Origin: Paracoccaceae bacterium
GTDB lineage: Bacteria; Pseudomonadota; Alphaproteobacteria; Rhodobacterales; Rhodobacteraceae
Length of the DNA stretch: 34,322 bases
NCBI GenBank assembly: GCA_902525995.1
Contig: CABZJG010000003.1
Coordinates: 1-34,322, forward strand
Direction: 5' to 3'
The position numbers and the translations under genes are program-made. Below the pieces are notes generated by a model. That model did no database searches and was not told where the DNA came from. It worked only from the letters and a program-made list of their open reading frames with translations. Below, one piece after another: positions 24,680 through 34,201 of this stretch. Positions within the stretch are counted from its first letter, which is position 1, and every line of letters starts with the position of its first letter.

Positions 24680-25522
24680 ATGCATATTGCGCCTTTTAAC
24701 AACCAAAACCAGCCGATCGTGGATATAGATGATACCACGGTGCCTTTGAATTACTTCAATATCGTCAAACTGACCAAAGGCCAGTCTTTCGACTATCAGG
24801 TCCCGGGTTATGAAACCTGCATCGTGCCTGCGACAGGATCTTTGGATATCGAGGTGGAAGGCATTCGGTTTTCAGCGCTGGGCAATCGCGGCGTTGATGT
24901 CTGGGACGGAGAACCTGAAGGCGTTTATATCCCAAGTGGTGCCAAAGCCACATTCACCTGTGTCTCAGAGAGCACTGAAACCTTCGTCGCCGGGGCAAAG
25001 TACGACAAGGTGCTAGCGCCTTTTGCTGTGCTGAAAGACGATATTGATCTGGTGCAATATGGCAGTGATGACACTAAAACACATCGCAAGATCAAACACA
25101 TCCTAGGGCAAAAGCAACATGATAAAGTCGGCCGGCTGTTGGTCAGCGAACTGTTCACTGTCGGCGCGGGCGGGTGGTCGGGTTTTCCATCGCATAAGCA
25201 CGACACAAACCGTCTGCCAGATGAAACCCGTCATGATGAAACCTATAACTTTCGCTTCCGGCCCAACCATGGATCGGGTTTGCAAATGCTGCAAAGGGTC
25301 GATAACGAGCCCGGCGATGCCTATCATATTGTGGATGGATCAACCATTTGTATCGACAAAGGCTATCATCCCTGCGCGGCCCTGCCGGGATATGAGATGT
25401 ATTACTTTACCATTCTAGGGGGCTTAACCCAGCGCCCATTGGTGCAATATTTTCAACCCACACATGCCTATCAGGTGGAAACCATCCCCGGCATCAAGGA
25501 TATGGTGGCAAAGTTTAAATGA
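24680..25522 (+). CDS. iolB: 5-deoxy-glucuronate isomerase IolB
   Basis: GGWSGFPSHKHDTNRLPDETRHDETYNFRF and DGSTICIDKGYHPCAALPGYEMYYFTIL. Confidence 0.95.
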   Translation: MHIAPFNNQNQPIVDIDDTTVPLNYFNIVKLTKGQSFDYQVPGYETCIVPATGSLDIEVEGIRFSALGNRGVDVWDGEPEGVYIPSGAKATFTCVSESTETFVAGAKYDKVLAPFAVLKDDIDLVQYGSDDTKTHRKIKHILGQKQHDKVGRLLVSELFTVGAGGWSGFPSHKHDTNRLPDETRHDETYNFRFRPNHGSGLQMLQRVDNEPGDAYHIVDGSTICIDKGYHPCAALPGYEMYYFTILGGLTQRPLVQYFQPTHAYQVETIPGIKDMVAKFK

Positions 25523-26358
25523 CCCTTGCAACCCTAAAACAGGTATTAAAGCCGGCCCAATCCGGCGGCTATGCTGTGGCCGGTTTGGTCACCCTTGGAT
25601 GGGAAGATATGCGGGCCTATGTCGCGGCCGCCGAACAGGAAAATGTTCCAGTCATTCTTCAGGCTGGCCCCAGCTGCCGTGCCCATACCCCGTTGCCGAT
25701 TTTGGGAAAAATGTTTCGCCATTTAGCGGAAGGTGCCTCGGTGCCTGTGGTGGCTCATCTAGATCATGGCTATACGTTTGAGGAATGCCAAGAAGCGCTT
25801 GAGAGCGGATTTACATCGCTCATGTTTGATGGGTCGCGCAAAGCTTTGGCCCAAAATATTGACGAGACAGCCGCGATTGTCGAATTGGCCCGATCGGCGC
25901 AGATTTCCTGTGAAGGTGAAATTGGCTTTGTTGGATATTCAGGCGGTGAAAATTCTGCCGGCACAGACCCGGATGAGGCGGCAAAGTTCGCGCGTGAAAC
26001 CGGCGTTGATGCTATGGCGATTTCCATTGGCAATGTGCACCTTCAACAAGATCAGGAAGGCGGGCTTGATGAGCCGCGGCTGCGCGCGATCGAGGCGGTG
26101 ACAGACGTGCCCTTGGTCATCCACGGGGGCTCGGGGGTGCCAGCCGCCCAGCGCCGCTACTTGGCGCAAAACTCAAAGATTTGCAAATTTAATATCGGCA
26201 CCGAATTGCGTATGGCCTTTGGTTCGGCATTGCGATCCGCTGTAGAAGCTGATCCCACTCGTTTCGACAGGGTAGCCATACTCAAAGAAACGCACGACCC
26301 TTTGGTCGCCGCAACACGACATGTGCTAAAGGGTTTTAAAGCAAGGCAAGAAGGATAA
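25519..26358 (+). CDS. Class II fructose-bisphosphate/tagatose-type aldolase family protein, IolJ-like
   Basis: VPVVAHLDHGYTFEECQEALESGFTSLMFDGS, CEGEIGFVGY, VPLVIHGGSGVPAAQ; in the iol operon with ATGA overlap to iolB. Confidence 0.9.
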   Translation: MTLATLKQVLKPAQSGGYAVAGLVTLGWEDMRAYVAAAEQENVPVILQAGPSCRAHTPLPILGKMFRHLAEGASVPVVAHLDHGYTFEECQEALESGFTSLMFDGSRKALAQNIDETAAIVELARSAQISCEGEIGFVGYSGGENSAGTDPDEAAKFARETGVDAMAISIGNVHLQQDQEGGLDEPRLRAIEAVTDVPLVIHGGSGVPAAQRRYLAQNSKICKFNIGTELRMAFGSALRSAVEADPTRFDRVAILKETHDPLVAATRHVLKGFKARQEG

Positions 26359-26363
26359 CACTG

Positions 26364-27368
26364 ATGTTAAAACTGGCGCTTTTGGGATGTGGCCGTATCG
26401 GGCAGGTACATGCGCGCTCAATCAGCCAATTGGCTGACAAAGCACGTCTGGTCGCTGTTGCTGATGCTTATGAGCCTGCCGCACAAGAATTGGCTGCTGC
26501 CTCCGGCGCAGAGATGCGCAGCAGTGCACAAATCATGCAAAGCGATGATGTCGACGCCATCATCGTCGGCACTCCTACGGATACGCATTACCAGCTCATC
26601 CATGACGCTGCCGCCGCGGGAAAAGCCATTTTTTGCGAGAAGCCGATAGATATGTCTGCGGAGCGAATTCGCGACTGTATTGTTGCCGTCAAAAAGGCTA
26701 ATGTCGCTTTTCTTGCAGCCTTTAACCGCCGGTTTGATCCAAATTTTTCCGACATTCAGGCCCGTATTGCCGCTGGTGAAATTGGCGATGTCGAGCTTAT
26801 TACGATCCTGTCACGGGACCCCGCCCCGCCCCCGATCAGCTACATTAAATCTTCGGGCGGTCTTTTTCGCGATATGATGATCCATGATTTCGACATGGCA
26901 CGGTTTTTACTGGGCGAAGAGGTGACCAGTATTTTCGCGGTGGGATCTTCCTTGGTTGATCCCGAAATTGGGGCGGCAGGCGATATTGATACGGCTGCGG
27001 TAACACTGAGCACCGCAAGCGGTAAAATATGCCAGATTTCCAATTCACGCCGCGCCAGTTACGGCTATGATCAACGGCTCGAAGTGCATGGATCAAAGGG
27101 AATGCTGCGCGCTGAAAACACGTTGAAAAACGGGGTTGAGGTGGCCACGCAAAATGGGTTTCAAAAAGCGCCAGCGCAGCATTTCTTTTTAGAGCGCTAT
27201 GAGGAAGCCTACCGCCTTGAGATGGCGCATTTCATTGATGCTCTCAACAGTGGCCAAACGCCTTCGCCTTCTGCCAGTGATGGGTTGCAAGCGCAGCTAT
27301 TGGCTGATGCCGCGGCACAATCGCTGGCCACCGGTTTGCCGGTTCGATTGGCAAACGATCCGGCGTAA
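26364..27368 (+). CDS. iolG: Inositol 2-dehydrogenase IolG
   Basis: LALLGCGRIGQVHARSI, FCEKPIDMS, FNRRFDPNF, SRDPAPPPISYIKSSGGLFRDMMIHDFDMARFLLGEE, LEVHGSKGMLRAEN. Confidence 0.93.
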   Translation: MLKLALLGCGRIGQVHARSISQLADKARLVAVADAYEPAAQELAAASGAEMRSSAQIMQSDDVDAIIVGTPTDTHYQLIHDAAAAGKAIFCEKPIDMSAERIRDCIVAVKKANVAFLAAFNRRFDPNFSDIQARIAAGEIGDVELITILSRDPAPPPISYIKSSGGLFRDMMIHDFDMARFLLGEEVTSIFAVGSSLVDPEIGAAGDIDTAAVTLSTASGKICQISNSRRASYGYDQRLEVHGSKGMLRAENTLKNGVEVATQNGFQKAPAQHFFLERYEEAYRLEMAHFIDALNSGQTPSPSASDGLQAQLLADAAAQSLATGLPVRLANDPA

Positions 27369-27500
27369 AAACACGCAAGCTAACGCCAAAACAGCCGTAG
27401 GTATCCCTCAGAGCTGGGGGAGGTTATGCTTCGGGAAATCCTTTGCATCTGCACCGATCACCGATATGCTGATCCCTGCGACAGGCAGGCAATTGAGGCA

Positions 27501-30440
27501 ATGAATTTTAAAACACAAAAACTTTTTGGACTACTGCCGGGTGTTGATTTCCCAAAGGCACTGGTGGATGGTCTTTGCGCGCACTTCAAAACCTATCCGC
27601 CGGATGCCTTGGCCCGCAGCCATATCATCGTCAATACCGAACGCATGCGCCGCCGCATCCGCCAGCTTTTTGCTGCAAAGTCCGATATTCTGCACCCCAA
27701 ATTGCATGTACTCACCGATCTTGGCGGGTTTGCCACCGATCTAGAATTGCCGGTGGCGCCCTCATCGCTCAAAAACCGCTTTGAGCTAATTGCACTGATT
27801 GACAAGCTGCTTCAATCACAACCCGATCTGGCCGCACGGTCCGCGTTGTTTGATCTTGCCGATAGCCTTGCCAGTTTAATCGACGAAATGCAGGGCGAGG
27901 CGGTTGATCCTGCAGCCATCAGCGAGCTGAATGTGTCTGACCAATCCGGCCATTGGCAACGTATGCAGGCTTTTTTAGCCATTGCGCAAACCTATCTAGA
28001 TGCCCGCCAAACGGATCCTGACAAAGAGGGGCTTCAGCGGAAAATTGTAACGCATCTGGCCAAAAAATGGGCCAAGAGCCCAATTGCCGAACCAGTTATA
28101 ATAGCCGGTTCCACAGGATCGCGCGGCACCACGCTCGAGCTGATGAAAGCGGTCGCCCAATTGCCGCAAGGCTCTATTCTACTGCCTGGGTTTGACTTTG
28201 ATATGCCGCAACCGGCGTGGAATGATCTGGCCGAGGCGCTGAGTGCCGAGGATCACCCGCAATATCGATTTTATAATCTGCTTAGCATTTTGGGCCAGAC
28301 CCCTGATCAGGTCAAACACTGGCCTATGGGTGATGCTGCGCCCCATCCCAGAACTGCCTTGGTATCCTTGGCATTGCGCCCGGCTCCGGTGACCGACTGC
28401 TGGCTTGCCGAAGGGCCAAAACTTGCCAATCTTGCTCAAGCTACCGAAGCCATGACCCTGCTGGAAGCGCCTGATGCGCGGCATGAAGCACTTGCCATTG
28501 CGCTGCGCCTGCGCCAAGCCGCAGAAGAAGGCCAAAGGGCAGCGCTTATCACCCCCGACCGGCAGCTCACGCGGCAGGTGACGGCCGCGCTTGATCGGTG
28601 GGATATTTTACCAGATGACAGCGCGGGTATTCCGCTTCCGCTCACACCGCCGGGCCGATTTCTGCGTCATGTTTGCGGCCTCCTTGCCGCACCTTTGACC
28701 ACCGCCCAACTGCTTGCATTGCTCAAACATCCCCTGACCCACAGCGGCGGCGCCCGCGGTGATCACCTATTGCTCACCCGCGAGCTTGAATTGCACCTGC
28801 GCAAGAAGGCCATTCCCTATCCGGAGACAGCAGTGTTAAGGCGATGGGCAGCTAGTCAACCTCACGACATGGCCGCAGATTGGGCTGAATGGGCAATTCG
28901 CTGTTTCACCGACCAAAACACCGATGGCCTAAATGCGTTTTGTGACTTTTTTGATCAGCACATTCGCCAAGCCGAACTCATCGCGGCAGGATGTCAGCCC
29001 CAGCCAGAAGAAGACAGCGGTGCGCTTTGGGCCAAAAAGGCCGGCCAAGAGGCTCGCGCTGTGATTGCCGATATCGAAGCTGCTGCCGAGCATGCAGGTA
29101 TCATGTCGGTTCAGGATTATAGCCATATCTTCAACGGGGTCCTCAGCCAGAAAGAGGTGCGCGATCACGACACGCCGCACCCACATCTGCTGATATGGGG
29201 CACCTTAGAAGCGCGGGTTCAGGGCGCTGATCTGGTGATCTTGGGCGGTTTAAATGAGACAAGCTGGCCGCAAGCGCCGAGCCCCGATCCATGGCTCAAT
29301 AGAGCCATGCGCAACGCGGTTGGGCTTTTGCTTCCCGATCGGCGTATCGGGCTTTCGGCACATGATTTTCAACAGGCGGTGGCGGCAGAAAATGTCTGGA
29401 TAACAAGGTCTAAGCGCTCTGATGATGCTGAAACCGTCCCGTCCCGCTGGCTCAACCGGTTAACCAATTTGCTCAGTGGTCTCACTGACAACGGCGGCCC
29501 GCAGGCACTTGATGCAATGCAAGACCGCGGCGCGCATTATTTGGCACTGGTGGGTCAATTTGAAGCCTGTGAGCCCAGAGCGGCAGCCACACGCCCAGCG
29601 CCGAGGCCGCCGCTCTCCGCGCGCCCCACGCAGCTTTCGGTAACCGAGATTAAATCGCTGATCCGCGATCCATATGCAATCTATGCAAAGCGCGTTCTGC
29701 ACCTGCGGCCGCTCGAACCGTTGGACCAAGCGCCCGATGCCAAACTGCGCGGCATTATCGCCCACAAGGTGATGGAAACCTTTGTGCGCGACTGGGAAAA
29801 GTATCCCCTCATCGATCAAGAGCAGCGGTTTTTGGATCTATCGCGGACTATCTTGGCGGAAGATGTTCCATGGGCTGTCAGCCGTATGTTTTGGCAGACA
29901 CGGATGAAAAAAGTGGCAAGTGACTTGATCGCACAGGAAACCCACCGCCAAAGCCATGGCGAACCGATTGCCTTTGAGCATCGCGGCCATTTGGCCATAG
30001 ACGGTTTGAATTTTACCCTCTCTGCCATAGCCGACCGGATTGACCGCGCCGAAGACGGCGGGCTGCGCATTTATGACTATAAAACCGGCACGCCCCCGAC
30101 ACCCGATCAACAGCGCGTTTTTGACAAACAATTGTATCTTATGGCAGCGATTGCCGAACATGGCGGGTTTCAAGAAATCGACCCTGCGCCGGTGACAGCA
30201 GCTGCCTTTATCGGCATTGGCGGAAGTTACAAAGAACAAATCGCGCCGTTTGGCGATGAGCCGCTCGAGAGCGCCTGGAAAAAGTTCAAAGACCTAATCG
30301 CATCATATCAATCTTATGAGCAGGGCTATAGCGCGCGCCGGGCGCTCTTTAGTGTGAAAGATTTTTCCGATTATGACCAGCTTTCAAGATTTGGAGAATG
30401 GACCCTGAGCGATACGCCCATACCAGAGGATTTAAAATGA
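27501..30440 (+). CDS. addB: Double-strand break repair protein AddB
   Basis: FGLLPGVDFPKALVDGLCAHF N-terminus, PD-(D/E)XK nuclease motif IYDYKTGTPP. Start at MNFKTQKLFG (27501) favoured over the 27426 start of the track (GAGG SD just upstream). Confidence 0.93.
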   Translation: MNFKTQKLFGLLPGVDFPKALVDGLCAHFKTYPPDALARSHIIVNTERMRRRIRQLFAAKSDILHPKLHVLTDLGGFATDLELPVAPSSLKNRFELIALIDKLLQSQPDLAARSALFDLADSLASLIDEMQGEAVDPAAISELNVSDQSGHWQRMQAFLAIAQTYLDARQTDPDKEGLQRKIVTHLAKKWAKSPIAEPVIIAGSTGSRGTTLELMKAVAQLPQGSILLPGFDFDMPQPAWNDLAEALSAEDHPQYRFYNLLSILGQTPDQVKHWPMGDAAPHPRTALVSLALRPAPVTDCWLAEGPKLANLAQATEAMTLLEAPDARHEALAIALRLRQAAEEGQRAALITPDRQLTRQVTAALDRWDILPDDSAGIPLPLTPPGRFLRHVCGLLAAPLTTAQLLALLKHPLTHSGGARGDHLLLTRELELHLRKKAIPYPETAVLRRWAASQPHDMAADWAEWAIRCFTDQNTDGLNAFCDFFDQHIRQAELIAAGCQPQPEEDSGALWAKKAGQEARAVIADIEAAAEHAGIMSVQDYSHIFNGVLSQKEVRDHDTPHPHLLIWGTLEARVQGADLVILGGLNETSWPQAPSPDPWLNRAMRNAVGLLLPDRRIGLSAHDFQQAVAAENVWITRSKRSDDAETVPSRWLNRLTNLLSGLTDNGGPQALDAMQDRGAHYLALVGQFEACEPRAAATRPAPRPPLSARPTQLSVTEIKSLIRDPYAIYAKRVLHLRPLEPLDQAPDAKLRGIIAHKVMETFVRDWEKYPLIDQEQRFLDLSRTILAEDVPWAVSRMFWQTRMKKVASDLIAQETHRQSHGEPIAFEHRGHLAIDGLNFTLSAIADRIDRAEDGGLRIYDYKTGTPPTPDQQRVFDKQLYLMAAIAEHGGFQEIDPAPVTAAAFIGIGGSYKEQIAPFGDEPLESAWKKFKDLIASYQSYEQGYSARRALFSVKDFSDYDQLSRFGEWTLSDTPIPEDLK

Positions 30441-33400
30441 TCCGCGATGCTGCCACCCAGCGCCAAGTGCAGGCTGCGCATCCGAATATGTCCACATGGC
30501 TGTCTGCCAATGCGGGCTCTGGTAAAACCAAGGTTTTGACAGACCGTGTGGCGCGCCTGTTGCTCAGTGGAATTTCGCCCGAACATATTTTGTGTTTGAC
30601 CTATACCAAGGCTGCGGCCAGTGAAATGCAAAACCGGCTTTTCGAAAGGTTGGGCAAATGGGCGATGCTCGGCGATAAAGCTCTAGGCCAAGAATTGATC
30701 AAACTCGGGCTTGACCAAACCCCTGATCGTGCCACTCTGCGCCGTGCGCGCGCACTTTTTGCCCGCGCGATAGAGGCGCCAGGTGGATTAAAAATTCAAA
30801 CCATCCATTCCTTTTGTGCGACAATTTTGCGGCGCTTTCCGCTAGAAGCAGGTGTCAGTCCTCAATTCAAAGAAATGGAAGAGCGCGCCGCGGTTCTTCT
30901 GTGTAATGAAGTTTTGGAAACCATGGCGCAGTCTGCAGATGCACCATTGGTTGATGCGCTATCGCTCTATGCCGGTGAGCATTCTTTGGAAAAACTTGTC
31001 CAATCGGTGGTAAAATATCGCCACAAACTTCAGCTTGCAGCGCCCCGCGGCGAAATATGGGCGCGCTTTGGCCTTGCGCCGGGTTTATGCGAAGAGACGG
31101 TTTTGTCAGAGGTTTTGAGCAAAGAACATCTGGACTTGATTGCCCGGGTTATTCCCCATTTGGACGGGGGCGGGAAAACAGATGTTAAAATGGCCGCCCA
31201 ATTGCGCCGGATCACCCATGCCTCTTTTAGAGCCCTTGCGATCCTTGAAGGCGTATTTTTATTCGGGGGCTCTGCTAAAAACCCTTTCGGGGCCAAAATT
31301 GGCAAGTTTCCCAGCAAAGATTTGCGCCTTGGGGTCATGGCCGAAGATATGCCCGAACTGGAAGAGCTTATGCTGCAAGTCGAGCGTCTTCGCGAAACAC
31401 GGCTTTCCTTGCAGGCAGCGCAGAAAACAGCAGTTTTGCATGAATTTTCTGCCGCATTCCTACCCCGCTATGAACGCCAAAAACAACTGCGTGGCTGGCT
31501 TGATTTCGATGACTTGATCTTAAGGGCGCGCAATCTTTTAAGTGATCCCAAAGTGGCCGACTGGGTGTTATACCGTCTGGACGGCGGCATTGATCACATT
31601 TTGGTTGATGAAGCCCAAGATACCAGTCCAGTACAATGGGATGTCATCCAGTCCTTGGCCCAAGAGTTTACCAGCGGCCAAGGCGCGCGCGCGGATGTGG
31701 CCCGAACCATTTTCGTGGTTGGGGATAAAAAACAGTCAATTTATTCGTTTCAAGGCGCTGATCCGGCCGAATTTGACCGCATGAAAGATGAATTTTCCGA
31801 GCGCCTTAAGCAAAGTGAAACACCGCTATTAGACACCACGTTAGAGTATTCCTTTCGCTCTTCATCTGCGATCCTCAGCGTGGTTGATCAAACCTTTCAA
31901 GAGCATATCAGCTCGGGCTTTGCAGCAGACCAAAAACACCGCGCCTTTAAAACCGATTTACCTGGCCGAGTTGATTTATGGCCCGTTATTGATCCTGTAG
32001 AACGGCAAAAAGATACCGAATGGCAGCGGCCAGTGGATTTGCTTGGGCAAGACAACCATCTGGTGCAATTGGCCAATGAGGTTGCGCGATCCATTGATCA
32101 GATGATTTCAGACCGCACTCTTTTGCCGCAGGGCCCAGATGAAAAGGGCAACTATCCTGCGCGGCCCGTTGCACCGGGTGATTTTTTAATATTGGTGCAA
32201 CGCAGGTCAGACTTGTTTCATGAAATCATACGCGCCTGCAAAGCTAGAAATTTGCCGATAGCTGGCGCTGACCGGCTTAAAGTGGGGGCAGAGCTGGCAG
32301 TGCGTGATTTGGCAGCATTGTTGTCTTTTCTTGCCACGCCCGAGGATGATCTTTCCCTTGCGATCGTACTGAAATCGCCACTTTTTAATTGGGATGAGCA
32401 AAGGCTGTTTTCTTTGGCACATGGCCGGGGAAAGCAGTTCTTGTGGCAAAAAATGCGCAGCTCAGCCGATGCATATAAAACTGAATTAGCTGTGCTTCGT
32501 GATCTTTTACAGCAGGCTGATTTTCTTAGGCCGTTTGATTTGCTGAACCGTATTTTATCGCGCCATGATGGGCGGTCAAAAATCCTGTCACGCTTAGGGC
32601 CTGAAGCCGAAGATGGGTTAAATGCGCTTTTATCGCAAGCGCTGTCATATGAACAAAACGACGTGCCAAGCCTCACAGGGTTTTTGGTTTGGATGGAAAC
32701 CGATACATTGGAAATCAAACGTCAAATGGACGCCGCAAGCAACCAGATACGGGTGATGACTGTGCATGGTGCCAAAGGTTTGGAATCGCCAATTGTTATT
32801 CTGCCTGATTGCGCGCATCGCCAAATGCGGTTGCAAGATGAATTAATCGATGGCTCGGACGGGGTGATTTGGAAGACCAAGTCTGATGAAATGCCTGATG
32901 TGGTGCGACGGGCTGCAGCTGAAAAACGGCTATCAGAGATGTATGAGCGTGACCGCCTGCTGTATGTGGCCATGACGCGGGCGGAAAAGTGGCTTATGGT
33001 TGCTGCTGCTGGCGACATCGCAGGCGAGCCAACGGCGTGGTACAGCAAAGTTCAAAGCGCGATGCAGCACGCGGGTGCGGTTGAACACTCTTTTGGTCTT
33101 GGTAAGGGGCTGAGGGTTGAACATGGCATCTGGCCAAGCAGCGCCGAAATTGGTTCCTCCAAAAAAGGCGCCATTTCCATTTCCCCTCCGGACTGGGTAA
33201 ACAGCCCGCCCCCCGAAATCCATGAGCCAGAGGTACCTCTTAGCCCGTCAGAGCTTGGCGGCGCTAAGGCGCTTTCCCATGAGGACAATTCGGATGAGGC
33301 CGCCGCTAAAAAGCGCGGCATTCAAATTCACAAGTTGCTCGAAATACTTCCTGATGTGGATCAAAGGCTCTGGTCACAGCAAGGCCCTTCTATATTGGCA

Positions 33401-33820
33401 GCAGCAGGGGTTGCAGCCGAGCCCGTTGAATTTTCCGCGCTAATGCGTGAAGCAGCCGGTGTGATTCAAAACCCTGATCTAGGATTTTTATTTTCACCGA
33501 ATGCTTTAAGTGAAGTTGGTATTTCCGGGCAACTTTCCCCACAGCATCCAGAGCAGATGAACGGCGTTATTGATCGGTTATTGGTTCGGGATGAAGATGT
33601 TTGGGTTGTTGATTTCAAGTCCAACGCAAATGTTCCAAAGGCGCCATCAGATGTGCCCTTGGGGCTATTACGGCAGCTCGGCGCATATACAACCGCCGTG
33701 GCCAGACTTTATCCGAACCATATCATTAAGCCTGCGATTTTATGGACCAAATCAGCACAATTGATGCCGATTAGTTACGCTCAGGTGGCGGCGGAAATTT
33801 CTAAGGTTGAGCTCTCTTGA
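30437..33820 (+). CDS. addA: Double-strand break repair helicase-nuclease AddA (UvrD-like)
   Basis: Walker A LSANAGSGKTKVLTDRVARLLL, helicase motifs LVDEAQDTSPVQWDVIQ, VVGDKKQSIYSFQGADP, VMTVHGAKGLESPIVILPD, nuclease motif VVDFKSN; ATGA overlap with addB. Confidence 0.96.
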   Translation: MIRDAATQRQVQAAHPNMSTWLSANAGSGKTKVLTDRVARLLLSGISPEHILCLTYTKAAASEMQNRLFERLGKWAMLGDKALGQELIKLGLDQTPDRATLRRARALFARAIEAPGGLKIQTIHSFCATILRRFPLEAGVSPQFKEMEERAAVLLCNEVLETMAQSADAPLVDALSLYAGEHSLEKLVQSVVKYRHKLQLAAPRGEIWARFGLAPGLCEETVLSEVLSKEHLDLIARVIPHLDGGGKTDVKMAAQLRRITHASFRALAILEGVFLFGGSAKNPFGAKIGKFPSKDLRLGVMAEDMPELEELMLQVERLRETRLSLQAAQKTAVLHEFSAAFLPRYERQKQLRGWLDFDDLILRARNLLSDPKVADWVLYRLDGGIDHILVDEAQDTSPVQWDVIQSLAQEFTSGQGARADVARTIFVVGDKKQSIYSFQGADPAEFDRMKDEFSERLKQSETPLLDTTLEYSFRSSSAILSVVDQTFQEHISSGFAADQKHRAFKTDLPGRVDLWPVIDPVERQKDTEWQRPVDLLGQDNHLVQLANEVARSIDQMISDRTLLPQGPDEKGNYPARPVAPGDFLILVQRRSDLFHEIIRACKARNLPIAGADRLKVGAELAVRDLAALLSFLATPEDDLSLAIVLKSPLFNWDEQRLFSLAHGRGKQFLWQKMRSSADAYKTELAVLRDLLQQADFLRPFDLLNRILSRHDGRSKILSRLGPEAEDGLNALLSQALSYEQNDVPSLTGFLVWMETDTLEIKRQMDAASNQIRVMTVHGAKGLESPIVILPDCAHRQMRLQDELIDGSDGVIWKTKSDEMPDVVRRAAAEKRLSEMYERDRLLYVAMTRAEKWLMVAAAGDIAGEPTAWYSKVQSAMQHAGAVEHSFGLGKGLRVEHGIWPSSAEIGSSKKGAISISPPDWVNSPPPEIHEPEVPLSPSELGGAKALSHEDNSDEAAAKKRGIQIHKLLEILPDVDQRLWSQQGPSILAAAGVAAEPVEFSALMREAAGVIQNPDLGFLFSPNALSEVGISGQLSPQHPEQMNGVIDRLLVRDEDVWVVDFKSNANVPKAPSDVPLGLLRQLGAYTTAVARLYPNHIIKPAILWTKSAQLMPISYAQVAAEISKVELS

Positions 33821-33880
33821 CGTTTGAAGGGCGCGACCCTAGTTTTGCACAGTGTGAGCAGGTCACGATAGGAGACAAAA

Positions 33881-34201
33881 ATGGCGACAGTTGCGGTAAC
33901 AGATGACACTTTCGACGCAGAAGTAAAAAACTCAGACATTCCCGTTGTGGTCGACTTTTGGGCCGAATGGTGTGGTCCCTGCAAGCAAATTGGCCCCGCA
34001 TTGGAGGAACTTTCCAATGAAATGGAAGGCCAGATCAAGATCGTCAAAGTGGATGTTGATAATAATCCCAACTCACCCGCAGCGATGGGTGTGCGCGGCA
34101 TTCCCGCTCTGTTTATTTTCAAAGATGGTCAGGTGATTTCAAATCGTGCAGGAGCAGCACCAAAGGCAGCTCTGCAAAGCTGGATCCAAGATTCAATCTA
34201 G
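33881..34201 (+). CDS. trxA: Thioredoxin
   Basis: [23 protein letters not shown] active site WCGPC. Confidence 0.97.
   Translation: MATVAVTDDTFDAEVKNSDIPVVVDFWAEWCGPCKQIGPALEELSNEMEGQIKIVKVDVDNNPNSPAAMGVRGIPALFIFKDGQVISNRAGAAPKAALQSWIQDSI

Noticed and set aside
27426-27500. addB N-terminal extension (MLREILCICTDHRYADPCDRQAIEA)
   Set aside because: The SD GGGGGAGG is only 2 nt from the 27426 ATG, and the recognisable AddB N-terminus (FGLLPGVDFPKALVDGL) follows the ATG at 27501, which has its own GAGG; the later start is preferred.
27199-27504. 101-aa plus-strand ORF overlapping iolG end and addB start
   Set aside because: Not accepted as a gene: most of it is out-of-frame iolG. Only its last ~25 codons are discussed as a possible murU remnant.
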